DNA from: Methylomicrobium sp.
GTDB lineage: Bacteria > Pseudomonadota > Gammaproteobacteria > Methylococcales > Methylomonadaceae
Reading direction: 5' to 3'
Assembly: GCA_007135635.1 (NCBI GenBank)
Contig: SLIO01000020.1
Span: forward strand, 1-9,149
DNA: 9,149 bases
Below, in pieces: positions 7,282-9,149 of the stretch. The notes beneath the pieces were generated by a model that searched no databases, had not been told where the DNA came from, and saw only the letters and a list, made by a program, of their open reading frames with translations. How positions within the stretch are numbered: the first letter of the stretch is position 1; the number at the start of each line of letters is the position of its first letter. The position numbers and the translations under genes are program-made.

Positions 7282-8510
7282 TATCCAAAAAACCAATAGG
7301 TAATAATGATCGCGGCTAAGATGCCGAAAAAGTCAGCTATTATCCCACAAGCAGCCGCATGGCGAATATTTTTGATGCCGACCGCGCCGAAATAAACGGC
7401 TAAAACATAAAACGTTGTTTCGGTGCTGCCTTGCACGATCGAGGCCAGGCGGCCCGCGAATGAATCGGCGCCGAGCGTTTGCATCGTATCGATCATTATT
7501 GCCCGCGCGCCGCTGCCGCTGAATGGTTTGATCAACGCGGTCGGCAATGCGTCGATGAAACGATCATCCCAAGACAGCATTTTGACCAGTGATCTTACCC
7601 CTTCAGCCACTAAATCCAACGCACCGCTCGCGCGAAACACGCCGATTCCGACCAGCATCGCGACTAAGTACGGAATGATGCCGATTGCGGTCTGAAAGCC
7701 TTCCTTTGCGCCTTCGATGAAGGCTTCGTAAGCGTCGATGCGTCGATAAACGGCGCCGCCGATAAACACGATGACCAATGTGAATAATATGATGTTGCTG
7801 ATCAGTGCAGACTGTTCGAGCATTTGCTCTTGAGGCAGTCGGTAAAAATATCCGACCACGATGGCGATAAAAAAACTGAAGCCACCCAGATATAAAGCAA
7901 CAATTCGATCGAACAGATTGATTTTCTGAACTGTCGCGACCGCAATCAAGCCGGCAACGGTTGAAAAATAAGTGGCAATCAATATTGGAATAAAGACATC
8001 GGTTGGGTTAGCGGCGTCCAATTGCGCTCGGTACGTGAAAATCGTCACCGGAAACAAAGTGACTGCCGAGGTGTTGATGACCAGGAATAGGATTTGCGCG
8101 TTGCTCGCGCTATTCGGGTTAGGGTTCAAAGTTTGCAGTTCCTTCATCGCCTTGATGCCGAGCGGCGTGGCGGCATTGTCGAGACCGAGCATGTTCGCGG
8201 CGATATTCATGACCATCGCGCCCAATGCAGGATGGTTCTTCGGTACTTCGGGCATCAGGCGCGTGAACAGCGGCGTCAAGCCGCGCGTTAAGAGCAATAT
8301 GAAGCCGCTGCGTTCACCGATACGCATGATACCGAGCCACAGGCTCAAAACGCCGGTCAAACCTAACGATATTTCAAAAGCCGTTTTGGATAGCGCGAAC
8401 ATCGAAGACATGATGCGTTCGAAAACTTGATGGTCGCCCATAACGATCAGTTTGATGACGGCCGTCATGAAGGCGCTAAAAAAAAAGAAAATCCAGATGA
8501 TGTTCAGCAT
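7281..8510 (-). CDS. spmAB: Fused SpmA-SpmB nucleoside-recognition (Gate) domain membrane protein
   Basis: Integral membrane protein of 409 aa in which two Gate-domain proteins, known separately in Bacillus as spore maturation proteins SpmA and SpmB, are joined. The SpmA-like half (~1-200) carries NIAANMLGLDNAATPLGIKA (102-121). The SpmB-like half (~205-409) carries KPFSGSGARA (328-337) and STETTFYVLAVYFG (362-375). Many hydrophobic segments, including the first 22 residues, indicate a polytopic inner-membrane protein. The function outside spore formers is not established; a transporter role for small molecules is an inference from the Gate family. The start MLNIIW matches the usual SpmA N-terminus, although no Shine-Dalgarno precedes it. 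It is first in a two-gene unit with mtaB. A predicted extended -10 promoter lies about 50 bases upstream, and a MITE-like insertion lies just beyond that. Confidence 0.92.
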   Translation of the reverse strand: MLNIIWIFFFFSAFMTAVIKLIVMGDHQVFERIMSSMFALSKTAFEISLGLTGVLSLWLGIMRIGERSGFILLLTRGLTPLFTRLMPEVPKNHPALGAMVMNIAANMLGLDNAATPLGIKAMKELQTLNPNPNSASNAQILFLVINTSAVTLFPVTIFTYRAQLDAANPTDVFIPILIATYFSTVAGLIAVATVQKINLFDRIVALYLGGFSFFIAIVVGYFYRLPQEQMLEQSALISNIILFTLVIVFIGGAVYRRIDAYEAFIEGAKEGFQTAIGIIPYLVAMLVGIGVFRASGALDLVAEGVRSLVKMLSWDDRFIDALPTALIKPFSGSGARAIMIDTMQTLGADSFAGRLASIVQGSTETTFYVLAVYFGAVGIKNIRHAAACGIIADFFGILAAIIITYWFFG

Positions 8511-8559
8511 GGTCGGCGATGGTGTTATCGCGAGGTTCGGAGGACATTAGAATTGCCGA

Positions 8560-8568
8560 AGTATAGCA
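8560..8568 (-). promoter_or_regulatory. Predicted extended -10 promoter of the SpmAB-mtaB unit
   Basis: The minus strand reads TGCTATACT (8568-8560): a TGn extension followed by a near-consensus -10. No good -35 is found at the usual distance, as expected for an extended -10 promoter. The start would fall near 8553, about 43 nt before ATG 8510. The inverted-repeat element begins about 30 bases upstream. Confidence 0.45.
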
Positions 8569-8596
8569 TGTACCGATTAGCGATAAAGCGGAGGGG

Positions 8597-8605
8597 CGAA
8601 GTAAG
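8597..8605. repeat. Left direct repeat flanking the MITE-like element (target-site duplication)
   Basis: CGAAGTAAG occurs here and again exactly at 8770-8778, bracketing the inverted-repeat element. The outer bases can belong to either element or target, so the duplication is 7 to 9 bases. Confidence 0.6.
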
Positions 8606-8769
8606 CAGCAATTCCCAATTTGAGGGTAAAAAGGGTGTGGAGCATGCTTGGCGAGGATGTCGGCGGCAGGGAGCCGCCGTCAAGCCCCCACGGATGGGTT
8701 CACGGCGTTCCTCGACAGGCATGCTCCACTCCCTCAACTCCGAGAACATGTTCAAACTGGGAGTTGCTA
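8606..8769. mobile_element. MITE-like non-coding element with terminal inverted repeats
   Basis: An element of about 165 bases. Its ends (8605-8623 and 8752-8770) are inverted repeats matching at 16 of 19 positions. Further in, a second pair of arms (8637-8657 and 8709-8729) matches at 19 of 21 positions and includes the perfect 11-mer GTGGAGCATGC. The centre holds a 7-bp GC hairpin (8661-8679, loop AGGGA). A 7-9 base direct repeat flanks the element. It encodes no transposase, and the open frames crossing it look like by-products of the palindromic sequence. This is the structure of a miniature inverted-repeat element moved by an enzyme encoded elsewhere. The parent family is not identified. 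Confidence 0.7.
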
Positions 8770-8778
8770 CGAAGTAAG
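8770..8778. repeat. Right direct repeat flanking the MITE-like element
   Basis: Second exact copy of CGAAGTAAG, matching 8597-8605. Confidence 0.6.
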
Positions 8779-8904
8779 GCAATGCAGGAGCAAAAATCCA
8801 TCGAATATCCCGGTGCCGTCTTACGTTAATACCGAAATTTGAAAAAAAAGACACAGATGAATTGAGGAACGTTCATTTGAGCTAATTCTGACTGAGATAA
8901 ATTG

Positions 8905-8934
8905 AAAAAAAGAGGGCTGCCTCCAGGCAGCCCT
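8905..8934 (-). terminator. Strong Rho-independent terminator for a leftward transcript
   Basis: On the minus strand a perfect 9-bp stem, AGGGCTGCC / GGCAGCCCT with loop TGGA, is followed by C and seven T (8911-8905). On the plus strand the hairpin is followed by AAAGTG, so it works leftward only. No gene inside the window ends here, so the transcript must come from the right edge or beyond. Confidence 0.88.
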
Positions 8935-8943
8935 AAAGTGGGG

Positions 8944-8997
8944 GTCAATCGAAATTGACTATCTATTACTGCGATATTTTAGTTCAAAGCCTAAAAT
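8944..8997 (-). other. Structured 3' end of an unseen leftward transcript (two hairpins)
   Basis: On the minus strand, ATTTTAG-8-CTAAAAT (8997-8976) is followed by GTCAAT-TTCG-ATTGAC (8959-8944), a 6-bp stem closed by a UUCG tetraloop, and then by the terminator at 8934-8905. The remaining sequence to 9149 has no convincing coding frame. This is either a long 3' untranslated region of a gene beyond the window or the end of a small RNA. No known RNA family is recognised. In 8779-8904 I see nothing notable. Confidence 0.4.
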
Positions 8998-9149
8998 CAA
9001 AAAAAGATAGCCGTTACTATTGTTTCCTATGCTACAGCTTTTAATTGCGATTTTGTCCGCAGAACAGAATATTCCCTGATTACTTAGGAACCAGCATAAA
9101 ATAACTTGAGCAATAGCCTTGTCTGTCGAAATTTACCAATTTTCAGGTC

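Noticed and set aside
7282..7296. TTG at 7296 as the start of mtaB, giving 433 residues
   Set aside because: The extra residues are hydrophobic shadow of the upstream C-terminus. MYVHLKTLGC is the normal family start and its ATG overlaps the upstream stop.
8525..8854. Minus-strand frame of 109 codons and three plus-strand frames across the inverted-repeat element
   Set aside because: They exist because the palindromic element lacks stops. They share no family signature, and one would overlap the SpmAB promoter.
8868..8875. Palindrome GAACGTTC considered as a regulatory site
   Set aside because: It is eight bases only, not placed near a recognised promoter, and does not match an SOS box.
8959..9135. 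Open minus-strand frame at the right edge ending in a hydrophobic stretch and a basic tail
   Set aside because: It has no ATG, GTG or TTG start after the upstream stop near 9133, is under 60 codons, and overlaps the hairpin at 8976-8997. A PEP-CTERM-like tail was considered but no motif fits.

Overview
The window looks like chromosomal DNA of a Gram-negative gammaproteobacterium. Supporting signs are a short, RHH-less PutA, a fused SpmA-SpmB membrane protein in a setting without sporulation genes, an MtaB-type methylthiotransferase, a lipoprotein with a lipobox and a Sec-exported enzyme. The overall style recalls methanotrophs of the Methylococcales, but that is an impression and cannot be proven from this sequence alone.

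Layout, left to right. Positions 1-2261 (minus) hold the first ~753 residues of the bifunctional proline catabolic enzyme PutA; its end lies left of the window. A 128-base divergent control region (2262-2389) carries a good sigma70-type promoter for putA and a perfect 18-base palindrome in the putA leader. Positions 2390-3385 (plus) encode a lipoprotein alpha/beta hydrolase of the monoacylglycerol-lipase type. A convergent gap (3386-3559) holds two hairpins, one of which may terminate both flanking genes. Positions 5789 down to 3560 (minus) form a probable three-gene unit with its own promoter: a small cysteine-bearing protein, a membrane protein of unknown function, and a periplasmic erythromycin-esterase-family enzyme. 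The last two are separated by a single base. Positions 8510 down to 5995 (minus) are a two-gene unit, an SpmAB fusion followed by mtaB, joined by a one-base stop/start overlap (TAATG). From 8511 to 9149 no protein gene is supported. That stretch contains an extended -10 promoter for the SpmAB gene, a ~165-base inverted-repeat element flanked by 7-9 base direct repeats (MITE-like), a strong minus-strand Rho-independent terminator, and two further hairpins that probably belong to the 3' end of a leftward transcript entering from outside the window.

Most genes are ordinary metabolic or housekeeping functions (proline oxidation, tRNA modification, lipid or ester hydrolysis, a Gate-family membrane protein). 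I do not see a phage, CRISPR array, tRNA, rRNA or obvious defence system. The least explained parts are the small-protein/membrane-protein/esterase cluster, the coupling of the SpmAB fusion to a tRNA-modifying enzyme, the MITE-like insertion just upstream of the SpmAB promoter, and the unassigned transcript end at the right edge.
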